64,000 nucleotides of DNA, taken from assembly GCA_009733575.1 (NCBI GenBank), contig ML769656.1, positions 27,659 through 91,658 on the forward strand. The letters are read 5' to 3'. Made by a program: the position numbers and the translations under genes. The stretch comes from Gymnopus androsaceus JB14 (lineage: Eukaryota > Basidiomycota > Agaricomycetes > Agaricales > Omphalotaceae). The notes under the pieces are model-generated. The model had not been told where the DNA came from, searched no databases, and worked only from the letters and a program-made list of their open reading frames with translations. Shown piece by piece: positions 31,179-43,987 of the stretch (positions are counted from its first letter, which is position 1; each line of letters starts with the position of its first letter).

Positions 31179-32743
31179 GGTGAAGTCGTTAATGAGGAAT
31201 CAGGCGAGAAACAGTATAGAGATGAGATGAGACGCCAGCTCTGAAGGAAGGTGTAAGATGAGGGCCGGCATTTTATATCCACTCTGCTATCCACCCGTCG
31301 TGAGGATGTCCCAATGTGGTAATACAACGACAATGAAAAAAGAATGGCCACATTGGATCAATAATGGCCCAGTAAACATGAGTTCAAGATTTTACCATCG
31401 AACAATAGGTTGTTTTCTTCCCTGGAAATGTTCAGGAGCATTGATCGTCTAATATGGATATCGAGCTGACCATTGTAGCTTGGAGTTCGTATCAAGATCC
31501 CACCACCGATAAGCCCACCTAGATATAATGTAGCGTCGGTTCTCTCGCCACTGGTGTGCATATCAGCTGAGGATACGAAGGGCAGCTATAGCTTGGGGAA
31601 AATGCTGCAAAGAGTGCCAGCAAGTGGTATGCAGTCAAAGCTGAAGGCTGAAAGCTCGATGGTCTAGAGCTAGGAATCGAAGCTTGACGACCAACAATTA
31701 TCGTTGAGAATTTGATGAGATGTCTATACATCCACAATATCGCTGCTGCAAGTAAGTGGTTCACTGACACCTACTGACACTATTGAATTTTCGAGAAAGA
31801 GAAAAGAGCTTACAAGTTACTTTAACTTTAAGCGCGCGAAACGCGATCGGCAATTAGCGCCGTAGGAAGACCTTGCTCTTCATCTTAAGTAACTTGATCC
31901 TTTACAAGGCGGTAATCGTTACATTCAAAGTCTGAGCGACTAAATTTGCGCTCATCTGCTGTGGCGAGTCAATCATGACTCCACTCTCCTCCGCTTCCTG
32001 ACGCTCAAAAGGAATAGAATTTGAGCGCTCTACTAATCCGTGTCCTCGTAGTACACTGCCCATCTTTATGAAGATAGGGTATTAGTGCGAACTTAATAGC
32101 CTCGTGATAGCTGGGATACTGGGGAAAGGGGACCGCCCGGAGGACTTACTTACGACCAGTGAATCGAAAGGAAAATGATACTGCTCAGTAGCGGAAATTG
32201 GGTGGATGTCCATGAGCTCTTCCAGGAGTAGTCAAGTTGAAGTTTAATTCTACGCCGAAGACGCTCTATGATATGCTAATTCCGACCCAATGGAACGCTA
32301 GTCTTTACAGATTCGTCTAACATTAATTATTACTTAATTTGTTATGCTACATTCTCACTTCCTTTCAACTATGATACATACTATACAACTTAGTTTGCTA
32401 AATATCCTTCCTCCTAATAGCCCAGTATTCAATTCCTTTCATAGCCGTAAAAAGGGCGAGTTTCCTCAACCTGTGAACCATTCTAGGACCGTTCCTTGTT
32501 CTTATAAGTCCCAGGATCACCGCATTTGAATCTCGATCCCATTGACACACGAAAGCCTCCGGACTAGAGCTTGCCTTTTCTACTCTTCCATCATCACATT
32601 CATTTTAAGAGGCAGCGCAAAACGCATGGTTTCCCGGTAGAAGAATATATATAAAGAGGTCGGCCGCTCACTCTCTGTGCTCGAATTCCAATTACGCTGA
32701 ACTTCCTTCCCACTTACGCCACACTTTTGAACGACTTTCGGCA
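31179..32743. other. 1.5 kb of shared upstream DNA, no gene supported
   Basis: Lies between the divergent C2H2 gene (minus) and the acidic-protein gene (plus). The open frames here are short and featureless. TATATATAAAGAG at 32646-32658 is a plausible TATA-like element about 90 bases before the start at 32744. Confidence 0.5.
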
Positions 32744-33651
32744 ATGGAACAAGTCGAACAGCCCATCGAACTACACCTTCCTCAGGCTTCATCAAGCGAG
32801 CAGAATAATTCTGCACTTGAGGAGTATCTGAGCTCGCTGGATTTCTATTTTGACAATTCCGACAAACGGCTTTCGCGGGAAGAGTCCAGGTCCGTATGAA
32901 TCCTTTCGTTATCGTTGTTGTATTGACGAAAGCCGCTTTAGTCATGGTGGGGTCATGATTGAGCGTTTGAATCCAATCTACGAAGAACAAGAAGAGGATG
33001 AAACGTTCTACGACCTCTACCGTGTGGTAGAGGAAGAGCTGCCTTCCTCTACATCGGACAGCAGCGACGACGAGAACGACTCTGAAGCTTCGTCGCAGTA
33101 TGGTCCTAAGCCGCGTCCTCCTCCGCATATGATACATGACCCTTCAAGCTTTTGGCCTCTAATTGAAGAAGACGACACAGAGGTCAATGTCAGATTCACA
33201 TTTCCTGCTGACCCGTCATCGCAATCACCGTCAAACGTCCTTGATGACGACAATGACGAAGAGCACTTGGAATGGGAGCGCAGAGGGCGTTCGAGAGCTG
33301 TTCCTGCAAAACTATTACGACGGGCCGAAGAAACCAGGAAAGCGCAGATACAGAGGTTCGTGCATGAGAGTCAAGAAATTCGAGACGAGCAGGTGAGCCG
33401 GTCATGTCGTCGGCGTTCCAGATTCCAAGTTGAATATGATTTGTTCCAAAAACTTTAAAGTCAGGCCGGTGTAAATCGACGTGATAGGGAAGAACGTCGC
33501 ATAGTATGTAGCCTATCAACCAAATGGTTCCCCTTTTTCGTCATGCAAATAAACCGCGAGGAATCAGCAGGAAAAGAAGTCAGGGCGCAGAAGGTTGCAC
33601 ACGTCTAAGAAATTTCCAAAAAACATTTTAGTATTACCGATATCGCCTTGA
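32744..33651 (+). CDS. acidic/basic low-complexity protein, unknown function
   Basis: Start MEQVEQPIELHLPQASSS. The first intron is 32890-32941 (AG|GTCCGT..TTTAG|T). The central part is strongly acidic and Ser-rich (YEEQEEDETFYDLY, SDSSDDENDSEASSQ), followed by a Lys/Arg/Glu helix (LLRRAEETRKAQIQRF). Two further introns are inferred after RDEQ and after RREERRI, leading to a basic tail KKSGRRRLHTSKKF and a stop at 33649-33651. Charged architecture like this is common in nuclear or ribosome-biogenesis factors, but I recognise no domain. The last two exon joins are less sure than the first. Confidence 0.5.
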
Positions 33652-33749
33652 TCGTGCGCCTTCAAGGTTTGGAGCTAAAGACACGTTTGTCTTAATATTA
33701 TCTTGAAAATCAGAATGGGAAAGGAATGGGAAAGAAGGAAGTCAATTAT

Positions 33750-34684
33750 TTAGTTAGCAGCACCATTAACATGAGCATCATTTGAGGTAGCTGCCGTAGA
33801 AGCCAAAGACTTCTTCGACCATTTAGCCGGAGAGTCTCGAATTCCAAGCTCCTTCCTCAACTCTTCGACATTCTGTTCCCAACGCTTCTCCCAATATACA
33901 GTGATCAAACACTGTGCAGTACTTCCGTACTTCATTGCCCACGGGACATACTCTGAAAAGAGTGTGTTGCGCTTCTTCGCATTGAGACGCAGGGGCCTCC
34001 TACAGCTGAGATGGCCGCCAGCGGAAGCCCGAGATTCGCAAATTCGAAATACTTGATGGCAAGCTCAGATTCGACATTTACAGAGAAATTGCAGATGCAG
34101 TGGTAAAAGTCATGGCACTCGCGGTAACGCTGCATCACGTACGCCAGCTCGGGATCATCGATATAGTGCACCTTGAAATAGTGGTTTGATCGCGTAACCA
34201 AGAAGTTGAGCATGGATAGGCTTACAGGTTCTCGTGAATCTGGAGTAACACCCGTACGTTCAAGCCAGGTTTTGTAAGTGCGACCCCAGGTTCCTTCTGG
34301 AAGGTGTGCCAGTGCATTCAGATCGACTGTTCTAGTGTTGATTCTTGGTCGGTCTTTTAATATTTGTCTGGCTTCGGGACTTGCAAGCATGATGTCCCTC
34401 AGACGAGGAAGTGCTGGTCCAGCTGTGGTCTCCCCCAGAGCAGCAATTAGATCTGCAAAGAGGTAATAAGAATAGAGAATTTTACAAAGAGATCGTGTAC
34501 ACGCACCTGCTCTGTAGGGATCCATCAACGACATCACCGCTGAGCCTACAGCTAGAAACGCGTTTTCGAATGAATTCAGTGGTATATGACCTGGATATGC
34601 AGGGGTAGTATTTATAGACCGAGATTGGATTGATAAATAAGGACGAGCAGCTAGAGACCTGGGCAATGCGCGTAGAACAGACAT
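33750..34684 (-). CDS. COQ4: COQ4, ubiquinone biosynthesis protein (one apparent frameshift)
   Basis: A mitochondrial matrix-side organiser of the coenzyme Q synthome. The start at 34684 gives a presequence-like [18 protein letters not shown]. Then come [25 protein letters not shown], the zinc motif HDFYH (in [11 protein letters not shown]), ELAIKYFEF, and the C-terminal [20 protein letters not shown] and YWEKRWE. One short intron follows ..PYRA. The frame breaks between SAVGG and PLRL at about 33990-33996, where GGCCCC carries one C fewer than needed. Without it the protein would end in an unrelated tail. Because COQ4 is normally essential for respiration, a base-calling or assembly error at this run is as likely as a true lesion. 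Confidence 0.9.
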
Positions 34685-35080
34685 TGTGGGATGAAGGAGG
34701 AAGGACAAGTTGATCATGATTAGGCGCTCATAATAATATTGGTCCGGACTCGAGCTAGATCCAGCTAGCGAACAGTCCAGATTGCAGTGAGATACAAAGG
34801 TACAAGGATGAGCACAAATGAGAGGTTGTATGTTTACAATGAAAAAATATGTAGATATCAATCATAAGTCGTCAAGTAGTAGTTGTGCTAGATGTCCATC
34901 AAGAGCCCGATAGTAAGTAGTTTAGTCGATAAACCAACAAGTACATGAACCAAAAAGAAACCACGAATGCACAGCAAGTACAGCAAGGGATACAAGATGT
35001 ATGATTTACAAATGAGGAGAGATAAATACCAAACCATGATAGCAAAAATACGCATTGCACATAAACGCAATGGGCTGCAT
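34685..35080. other. spacer between COQ4 start and WD40 gene end
   Basis: No gene supported. It includes the COQ4 promoter. Open frames on the minus strand are Cys/Leu-rich shadows without splice support. Confidence 0.5.
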
Positions 35081-37327
35081 TCAACACCATACAGCCCCCG
35101 AGTCCGACCACCACTTCTTCTCCGACCCCTTCACATTCCACTCCACGACTCCCTCCGTCGTAGCAGCATAAATATACCCGCCAGTGGGGTCAAAGCACGT
35201 TCCTGCAATGTCCAAATCCGGGTTGTATCCAGTGGCTACTCTGGAATGACCCAGGTCTTCTTCGTCTTCGTCCGCTCCTTCTCCATGCATGTTCTCCTCA
35301 TCGCCAACCCGATCTCCGAAACGAGTTCCACTGAGTGCTTCAAGCCTCGGCCACATCCTCCTTTGATTACCTGCTCCGGCACTAGCAGACGGACTCGGCG
35401 AAGAGCTCCTTGACGGTACATGAGAAGGACACAGTCCCATTCTGGCTCTGCGTCAAGTTCGTCAAGTTCCATGCTCTCGTCCTCTTCTCGCTCTTCGTAG
35501 TCGTCGTCGTCGTCACCTTGATCAGCAATTGCGACACCGACGGTTCCTACGCGTCTTGAGCGTATCCCGTGGCTGCCTAAAAGCGCCCTCACATCATCTT
35601 CAACTTCACGATCACCAAGCGGAGGAATGACTACCAGATCCTCTTCCAGATCTCGGTGACGCTGTGGATTAGCGTTATCGATTGGCGCTAGCTCCGTGCT
35701 CAGAATCTGATCGATCTGACGGGAATCCGGAATGTATCCTCTAATGCAAGGACCACGTATGGCGCTTGGGAGGTGATCGCGCCGGGAAGTGGAGCTCGAT
35801 ATATGAGATGTAGGAGAAACTCGTATGTGACGAGTGTTGGAATTTACAATCGAAGCTGCTAGAGCTCGTGCATTAGATGGCGGACGCTGGTATGGACGTA
35901 CATAGGAACGGCTTCTGGTTTGCGTTATCCGGGGGGTGGTAGATCCTGTTATTGTGATGTCTCCGCGAGTTGGGTCGGGTCAGTTGAAGATGTTGAGTGC
36001 GGTTTAGAAGCAACAGAAGGTACCCGGATGATTTGCTCCGTCTCAAAAGTCCGAGCATCGATCACATGGAGTAACGACGTGTGCTAGCGTGGGCGCATGA
36101 GATTCCCGGCCATTAAGAAAAAAAACAAAGAACATACTTCGGTGAAAGTCATGATCTCCTTCCCACAGCCATTGCCACCTCCGCTACCAAATTTGACGTT
36201 CCTCGCACTCCAGCCAGGGGCTTTAGAAAGACCCCTTGTCCATTCATACGGATCATCCGAAAGATAACCGCTGGCCATCCCATTCCCAATCGCGCTCAAA
36301 GTATTCGATTTATCGGTCTGGAAAATCTTCAACGGCTTGGTACTCCGCACGTCCCATACGCAAACCACACCTTCCTGTGAAGCAACGGCATACTTTGTCC
36401 CGTCACGGGAGAAGGCAGTACTGAAGGAAGCGGTGAGGGAGGAGGAGAAATGGGCCAATAGGTTGCGATCCGGAGGTGGGACAGCCAGAGTGGAAATGGG
36501 AGAGAATGAAAGCCGAGCGCCTCCATGGATACGGTGGAGAAAGACCTTTGAAGAATCTCCAACTGATAACAGACAAGTACCGTCCGGAGAGATTGAAGCT
36601 TTTGAATAACGTTAGCATGTGGCAAATGCTGTAGTAATGTGGCGGACAACATACAGTGATTGACGGCAACATTGAGCCGCACGGAGCCTACGTCTCGTAT
36701 CTTTGGGGTAGCTCCGCCTCTGACAGCCATTGGAATGTCGAAGAACTTTACACTGCAATCGTTATTGCTGATAGCAAGCCTCGGTTCGAGACTACTTTCA
36801 TTTGATCTCCCGAGATTGAGGGAAGTCAATAGTATAGAATTGTTGATTGAGGCTTGCAGATGATCCTCGAATTTCCATTCAAGTGCTCCAGTGCGGCGTT
36901 GCCGCGTCGAATGATGGTGTAAAGAGAGGTGTAGCTCGGCTTCCTGACCGCCAGCAGCAAAGAGCGTGGCGCCTCCTCCAAAGACCTCCAGAGATGTAAG
37001 ATTAGCAGGGGAGAATGAAACGTCGAATAAAGACCGCGGCGTCTGCGAAATAATGCGTCAGAGCGACCAATACCACATGAGGGTCAATCCTCACCGATCT
37101 GGGAGCATATAGGTCCTGCTCTACCACCGAATTCCGCGTCACATAGTTTACAAGGCCTCTTTCCCTAGGGCAAATGACAAGATCGCGAAGCTGGCTATAA
37201 TGACGAATAAGAGACCAAAAGTTTCAAAGATTGACGGAGCAACTCACACATGAGCTATATGCAAGTCTGAAGCTGGAGCGATTGCAGTGGGTCGTTTCGA
37301 GGAAAGTAGAGTTAGCTCTCTCGTCAT
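35081..37327 (-). CDS. WD40-repeat protein with DUF2415 domain
   Basis: A beta-propeller-type protein of unknown role. Start MTRELTLLSSKRPTAIAP at 37327. WD-like blades include LRDLVICPRERGLVNYV, SLFDVSFSPANL, RLAISNNDCSVKFFDI, SISPDGTCLLSVGDSSKVFLH and the clear DGTKYAVASQEGVVCVWDVR. The DUF2415 region follows with APGWSARNVKFGS and HTSLLHVIDARTFETEQ. A long low-complexity acidic insert (DDDDDYEEREEDESMELDELD) precedes the last blade, TCFDPTGGYIYAATTEGVVEW, and the stop at 35081. The splice between the acidic insert and that last blade (around 35240-35420) could not be fixed by eye. Orthologues exist across fungi. A scaffold role is inference. Confidence 0.8.
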
Positions 37328-37857
37328 CGTTCTAGACGACGAGCAGGATAAGAGCAAGGGGTTGGAGTGGTTCAAAAGGGAAATCAGGTGCAGACGCAGT
37401 CACGCCGCACTCAGGTTACCCGAATCGAATGACATAAATTTTCTCACCGTGCGGTGCCTCAAATGTACGATTTTTTCATTGGATATTGCACAAGTACATA
37501 CAGTATGTATGTAGCTGTCCGGAACTTCAATGCCTCAATGCTTCAGGATTGAATCGGCACAAGATAAAATCCGAGAGCACCTCCTATCCCCTTCCCATTT
37601 GTTTCCCACCCATTCACATCTCGCTAATCAAATTTGGGTCAAAGCGTGTTATATCCTGTCCAACATTCAAATCAAGAGTAAGAGAATTCATTCGTTATCA
37701 AATCGAGTACAGTTAACACTAGAGGAATACGCGCAAGTAAGATACTTATACCAATATTGTACATGAAAAAATCGTCAAGTTATTCCGAACCGTTGCCTTC
37801 TCCTTTCATTTTTTGCATTGCATGATCATCGTCATCATCAATCATCGCATATCATCA
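37328..37857. other. intergenic with an ATC-rich microsatellite
   Basis: No gene supported. CATCATCG/CATCATCA-type triplets run from about 37829 to 37860, reaching the tannase stop codon. Confidence 0.5.
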
Positions 37858-40156
37858 TCAATAGTAGTCGCAATAGAAGCTCGTGGCATTGTTGGTATCG
37901 CTTGAGCCGTCGTAGATGGCCTTCTTGGGGTACGGGCAAATGGGGCGCTGGTAATCGATACCCAATGATTTGTTGTTGAAATTGTACGACGTTCCGATAA
38001 TTTCATCCGGCGCGTTACCATTCTCGAACCTAGAAAGAGGGTGGTCAACTCAGCGGCTAGTCAAATTTTTGCCAGAAACAGACATACCAGTCAATGAACA
38101 GCCCAGACAATGTTGTATTGGGGGTCATTAGACAGGGGAAGAGTAGCAGGGACGTAAGAATCAGGCTGCCCGAAAACGTTGGCCCTGTAAGTTTGTCAGA
38201 AATCTTTACCGCAATGATGTGCATGGATAATACCCTAGGCCACCAGAACAGTGCTATGTTCAGAAATGAGCTCGACGGGAACAAGGGAAAGAGAAAAGAA
38301 TCTAACCGTCATTCCGGGAACGACAAACAAGCGGTAGTAGTCATCGGTTGTGTAATTGGTGTTGGCGGTCATATAGGCGTCCACCTGAAGCGAATTGAGA
38401 AAAATTCGGGGGGAGAATAACGGCACCAGTCATACCTCATCGTGCCAGCGGATCGAGTTATGGGCTGATATATACTGGTCGTTCCATCCGACAAAATGTG
38501 CAATCTTTGCACCTCGGGAGACCAAGGGTTCAAGGTTGGGGTTGTTGGCCTAAGATGAAGGTAAGCGAGCAAGGAATGCGAAATCGCAACATTTACTGAC
38601 AGAATCTTGAATTCCACTCGTCATTTCCCCAAGCTGTACTACAGTGAAGTTAATCTGGTCAACTTTTCCAGAGAAAGTCATATATCAGCCACCCGATCCG
38701 AGCAAATGAAAGAAATAATTACCTGTCCATGAACTATCGTTGACAACAGTGTACCGAATAAAATCACCATCCTGGCCGTACTGACCACCGTCAAGTTGGA
38801 TGTTGCCTTTGGTGATAGCATACTGCATAGAGCCATACTCCGTCAGCACCCTCACATAATATTCCCAGAGTCATACTCACAAGCTCGTTACCGTACGGGA
38901 AACCAGGCCACACCCAAGTGTCGTTCGTGTCGATCCAAGGTGTATAGTAATAATTGAGCGCGCCGAGCTGGTCAAATGTCAGACATTTACTGGTATCGGT
39001 GGTGCCAGGACGGCACAAGAGGGTGTTTGGGTTGAAGGGGCACACATCTGGGTCAGTAATGACACCATCCATAACCTGTGGTCCAGGAATACATGTCAGA
39101 TATTGAATAGACATTAATGTTGGTGAAAGCGCGTACACCGTCAATTCCATCGCATTGTCGCATGAGTTCGTCATGAACCAAACCCCAGGTATCGTTGCTA
39201 AGCCAAGTCGAACCGTTCACAGGCAAAAACTTTTGGTTGACCCAAAGAGCGTCGGCAGACTGGCGGACATCATCGAGAGCAGGAGATCCGATAATATATC
39301 TGCGAAAGGACGATCGTCAGCTATAGGGTACTAATGGGAAGGTATAGCAATGCACTGACGAGTCATAATCATCCGGGAAACGCTCAGCCTCAATAAAACC
39401 TTGTCTTCCACCAGCAGAGCATGAACCATAGTACGAATTGAACTCGGAGGTATTGTAGTACGAGGCAATAATAGCTTTAGCCGCCACCGTTCCTTGGTGC
39501 TAAAACCAATTTCAAGGTCAGTGTCGAGCACTTTCGTGAGCAAAGGAACACACCATTGCACGCCAATGCCAGTCAACGAGCACTTCTGGATGCCCCAAAG
39601 CCCAAGACGCATCGGATCCGTTGCTCGAGTGACCGCCGTTCGTCGCATGACCCGCGAAACCGCTATTTACTCCAAGGTATCCCAACTCACTCCATGCGAC
39701 TGTTAACATGGTTAGCCTATGCTTCGTAACGAATGTAAAGGCATGGAAAGACCTACATCCACCTCCAGACGCGCCGTTACCAAACCCAAAGAAACGACCA
39801 TTCCAAGCTTCAGGCAACCTAGTGATATTCGAGCCGATGAGCAAATGAAGTAGTAATAAAGAACCAATGGCAACTAACCAGATTTCTGACTTGGAAAGCG
39901 ACGAGTTAGAGGTCGTAATGTTAATTTGAACACGACAGAAGGCGAGGAAGCCAGTAGAATCCAAACTCGTGTTGGGATCGGTCTCGTTGAAAAGAGCCCC
40001 CGCAGCATACCACGTCGTCGACGTTAAAGTTGCATTGATGTCTTCAGGAATGGATGGAAGAGTCGTGAACGACTCGCAAGCCTCCTGGTCCCATGCAGAA
40101 GCACGTAGGAAAGCGAAAGCTGAGAGAAGAAGCCCAAGAGAGGTAAGAGGTGCCAT
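37858..40156 (-). CDS. tannase/feruloyl-esterase family secreted esterase
   Basis: A serine esterase expected to be secreted. Start MAPLTSLGLLLSAFAFLRAS at 40156 is a signal peptide, probably cleaved before WDQEACESF. Diagnostic blocks: EIWLPEAWNGRFFGFGNGA, GYLGVNSGFAGHATNGG, the nucleophile loop YGSCSAGGRQG (C-S-x-G-G), DGVITDPDVCPF with the paired Cys of the calcium loop, HFVGWNDQYIS (catalytic Asp region), VFGQP and a C-terminal RFENGNAPDEIIGT. The last residues are SFYCDYY. Many short introns; all blocks join without stops. Family substrates are gallate, ferulate or chlorogenate esters of plant cell walls; the exact one cannot be told here. Confidence 0.92.
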
Positions 40157-40676
40157 GGGGTTCTGGGGAATAGCCGTTGTGGGGCCCCGCGTTTTAACGT
40201 CTCCCGCTTCTGCGGGTCTGAGGTTTCCATGAAGCTCCGAGTCAGGGAAAAAGTATTTGCGAATTTGCGCATTGATATGTATCATCATGTATTGTTCTTA
40301 TGATCAGTTCCTTCTTTCAGTCAGGTCGAAAGAGCACGTTCACCAAAAATAACAGGAGAATCCTCCTTCCGCATTTCAATTTTTGCATCCTATGACCTCT
40401 GAATTTGACCTCAATGTCTCTCAGGTACTGCTCGTGTCTCTCTGCATTCAACCAATCGAGTCTCTGTCAAGCTGACTGAGCGTTAACTTGGTTCTAGAGT
40501 CAAGATTAAATCTGGTCTGGGAGATCTGAAAGCCGACAAAATGAAGGTGCATGAAAAAGACTGCTAGCGCTGACGCGCTACGTCATAGTATCTGCGAAGC
40601 GAACCGACGGCCTCTGATCCGACGGCCCGTGAACCGTAGGCATGTCGCGTTTCCGATCGTCCGCCAATAACCGCGT
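40157..40676. other. divergent promoter region
   Basis: Lies between the esterase (minus) and the zinc-ribbon gene (plus). No gene supported. Around 40556-40650 there are clustered CGACGG and CTACGTCA words but no certain motif. Confidence 0.45.
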
Positions 40677-41451
40677 ATGGAAACCTCTTCTTCATACTCT
40701 TGCTGCCGACATGAGACGTTCCATCACAGGAGCTACGACTCTAACCTGACTGTTACGAGTCGGCCCACATACTATGATATAGATGATACAGCTTTACCCG
40801 AGATACAAAGCCAACTCCAAGAATATTCATCAATGACAGGACCTTCAAGACCAAGAAAGAGTTTCGGTGGCCCATTGTTCTCAATCTCTGATCTAGCCAC
40901 ATTTGCCACTGCGAGTATGCAATAAGAGCGCTTCTACACCTTTGTCATTGGATTCAACCCTCAGCTTGGTTCCTGTACATCTACTACATACGCTAAATCA
41001 CTTAGTTCGCCTCTCCATAATGGCCCGTCCTTCGTTCAGCGAATCCAAAAGTCAGACATCTGCCTTAGTCTACCTGGCTCCACCTCCACGCTGTTGTCCG
41101 GTATGTATTACTAGACTACTTTCATGTACATGTATCGCCCAACTCACTGAATGTTTTCTAGCACTGTCGCGTAGGAATGATTAGAGCTGTTTCAACTGTT
41201 GAAAAATGGGTATACCCAGCTCAATGCATGAGATGCGATGCAGCGTATGAGCTGGTGAGTGATCTTCGTGTTGTGTATTTTTGCTCGAGTTGCTGACAGA
41301 TAAGTAGAGTGGCGGTCGCCGCAAGCCCTTGCCCGAAGTTGTATCGGCCTCAGAGGGCGTTTGTAGCCAGGCATGGTACAGACAAAAGCTGATTTCCATG
41401 TCCAATGTCAGCCTTCCTCCGACACCTGTACAAGGGCCGCACAGACCTTGA
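40677..41451 (+). CDS. small zinc-ribbon-like protein (189 aa), unknown function
   Basis: Four exons join to 570 bases: 40677-40914, 41006-41100, 41162-41254 and 41308-41451. The N-terminal 100 residues are polar (YYDIDDTALPEIQSQLQEYS). The conserved-looking core is PPPRCCPHCRVGMIRAVST...QCMRCDAAYEL, a C-x2-C...C-x2-C zinc-ribbon spacing split by an intron between CCP and HC. The tail is Pro/Ser-rich. I do not recognise a named family. Its 3' end converges with ATM1 on the opposite strand, 150 bases away. Confidence 0.65.
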
Positions 41452-41601
41452 TGACTCGCACTATGCACCAGATCCTCTATAGACCATTCACACATCATAT
41501 AACTTTATATATGTTGTTTATAAAGCGCCTTTTCCTGTATTTCTACACGCTCCGTTTTCTAGGTTTATGTACATGAGCAGCAGATTATCATTTATACACC
41601 G

Positions 41602-43987
41602 CTAATTGACCTCCTCGATTAATTCTCCCGCTGCCTGCTGCTGTTGCCACATCCTATAATACAACCCACCCATCCTCAACAGCTCCTCGTGTGTGCCTTG
41701 CTCCGCGACGCGACCATCTTGCAGAACCACAATGAGATCTGCCTCAACCACAGTGCGCAAACGATGAGCAATAAATATGCTCGTCCGAGATTCATGCAAC
41801 AACGAGTTGTTGATATTTCTCATGAGCTCCGCTTCGGTATGTGCGTCCAACGCAGAAGTCTGCAAACAAGTGAGTGATTTTAAGCAAAAACGGTGACTTC
41901 TTTACTCACCGCTTCATCGAAGAACAGAATAGGAGGGTCTTTGAGAAGAACCCTCGCTACGGCTAACCTTTGCTTTTCTCCTCCACTAATCATCAGTCCT
42001 CGTTCGCCCACTTTCGTTTGATATCCATCCGGTAACCTCATAATCGCCTCATGCACATTCGCCTTCTTCGCCGCGTCGATCGCATCCCACTCGTCCTTTT
42101 CCAGATTCCCATAACGTATGTTGTGCATCACATCTGCATGGAACAGAGGAGTATCTTGCGGGACCACTCCGATTGACTTTCGAAGACTCGCAAGCTGGAT
42201 TTGTGACAGGTCTTGGTCACCGATGAGTATACGCCCTGACGAGGGGTCATAAAAGCGAAACAAAAGGCGGAGGATAGTAGATTTGCCACAACCGGAGGGT
42301 CCGACAAAGGCAGTACGCTTGCCAGCGGGGATGGTGAACGAGAGATCGGTGAAGATGGGTCGACTCGGGTTGTAGGCAAAATTGACGTTTTCGAACCGAA
42401 TAGACTTGCTAGCATCTATAGGAAGATGTAGCGGTTGAGCACCGGGTGCGTCTTCTATGGGTGGATTCTCCTCGCGTAACTTGAATAACACTTCCATGTC
42501 AAGAAGGTTTTGTTGCAGTTCGCGGTAGATGGTTCCTAGAAAGTTGAGAGGGAGAGAGAGTTGGAAAATCAACTGATTGATCATAACCAAATCTCCAACA
42601 GTCATGGTACCTGCGTCGAATGAGTATGAGACTAGTCTACGAATACTGCGAACCCACCATTGAGAACGCCTTGTGCAGCCATGATCATCGTCATCGTCAG
42701 AGCACTGGAGAAAATGACATTTTGCCCCGAGTTCAAAAACGCAAGCGATGTCGTGATTTTCACCGACGATCTCTCATAGTCTCGCAGCTGTTTGTCGTAT
42801 TGAGATACCTCAAACTTTTCATTGTTGAAATGCTGTGGACTGAAATGCATGAGCTATGCATTATTGCAATGGACTAGCCAATGTACCAACCTTGACAGCT
42901 TCGAAATTTATCAACGAGTCCACGGAGGTACTTGCTGCGAGGTTATCAGCTTTGTTCGCATCACGTCGGAATTTCGTTCTCCAAGATGTGGTACGGATGG
43001 TGAACCAAGCGTATGCGGCGAGTGTTCCCGCAGTGATAGCTGCAAAGTTCCAACCGAACTTGTATGTCAAGATACCACATACCATGGATATCTCCAGTGC
43101 AGTCGGTACTATTCTGAAGAGAATGGCTTGGAGAAGGAAGGTGATACCTCTGATACAACCTCATTAGAGACGAAAGCAGAAAATTCCCAGAAAAACGTAC
43201 TTGGTACCGCGGTCTATAGCGCGCGTAAGTCCGCCAGTTTGACGCGCCAGATGGAATTTCATGTCCATATTTAACAATTGTTCGAAAGTTTCTCGTGCAA
43301 CTCTGCGTATAGCACGCTGCCCGATATTGGCAAAAACAGCATTTAGGAGTTCACTGAAAATTGTTGCACCGATTCGTGCTGCGCCATCTATAAAAATGTT
43401 AGTATTGATTGTTAGTAAAAAGGGCGATAAAAAACACACATCCCAGGATCGTGGCTCCAGCAATTGTCCAAAGAGTTGCACTCGACGAGGGATCCAGAGG
43501 AAGGTTTAAAGAGTCGATGATTTGCTTGAAAAGCAAAGGAACTTGAACATTGAGGACCTGCGTGGTCTAGGGTTTGGGCTTGTACCGAGGAACGGAAGAC
43601 AACGGAACGCACCTTCCCAGTGATTAGAAACCCAAAACCAAGAATGACTGTCCTTCGTGTCTTCCAGTCGTTTTTGGGCCAGACATTCACCATAAGACTC
43701 TTTATTATTTTCCAATTGCTTCTGCGTTCTTGTGCTGCAGTAATTGTTGGTTCCGGCGGATTAGAAGTGGGTACTGAAGGCGGATTGGTCTGAGGTTTAG
43801 ATTTTGGAGGATTTTCGAATGCGTTGTTCTGGAAAAAACAAAGCCCAGTGCTATTTAGTGGACCAATTCGCCGCGTCCGTCGCCCATAAGCATGGAGAGT
43901 TTGGATGTGTCGTGCGGTGGAGGATCGGTGGAAAGCTAGTCTGCAGCCGGAAGATCGACGGAGGATCTGCTGAGCAAAGCCGCTCAT
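41602..43987 (-). CDS. ATM1: ATM1-type mitochondrial ABC transporter
   Basis: A half-size ABC exporter of the inner mitochondrial membrane that sends a glutathione-linked sulphur compound to the cytosol for Fe-S assembly. Start [19 protein letters not shown] at 43987 is a basic presequence. Membrane blocks include [45 protein letters not shown] and [14 protein letters not shown] [13 protein letters not shown]. The nucleotide-binding domain has Walker [10 protein letters not shown], the Q-loop VVPQDTPLF, the signature ISGGEKQR, Walker B ILFFDEATSALD across an intron and the switch HRL. The C-terminus is GELIEEVN at 41602. No lesion. Strong match to the family over its full length. Confidence 0.95.

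Noticed and set aside
35236..35592. Separate acidic protein
   Set aside because: It is the low-complexity insert of the WD40/DUF2415 gene on the same strand, not a gene of its own.
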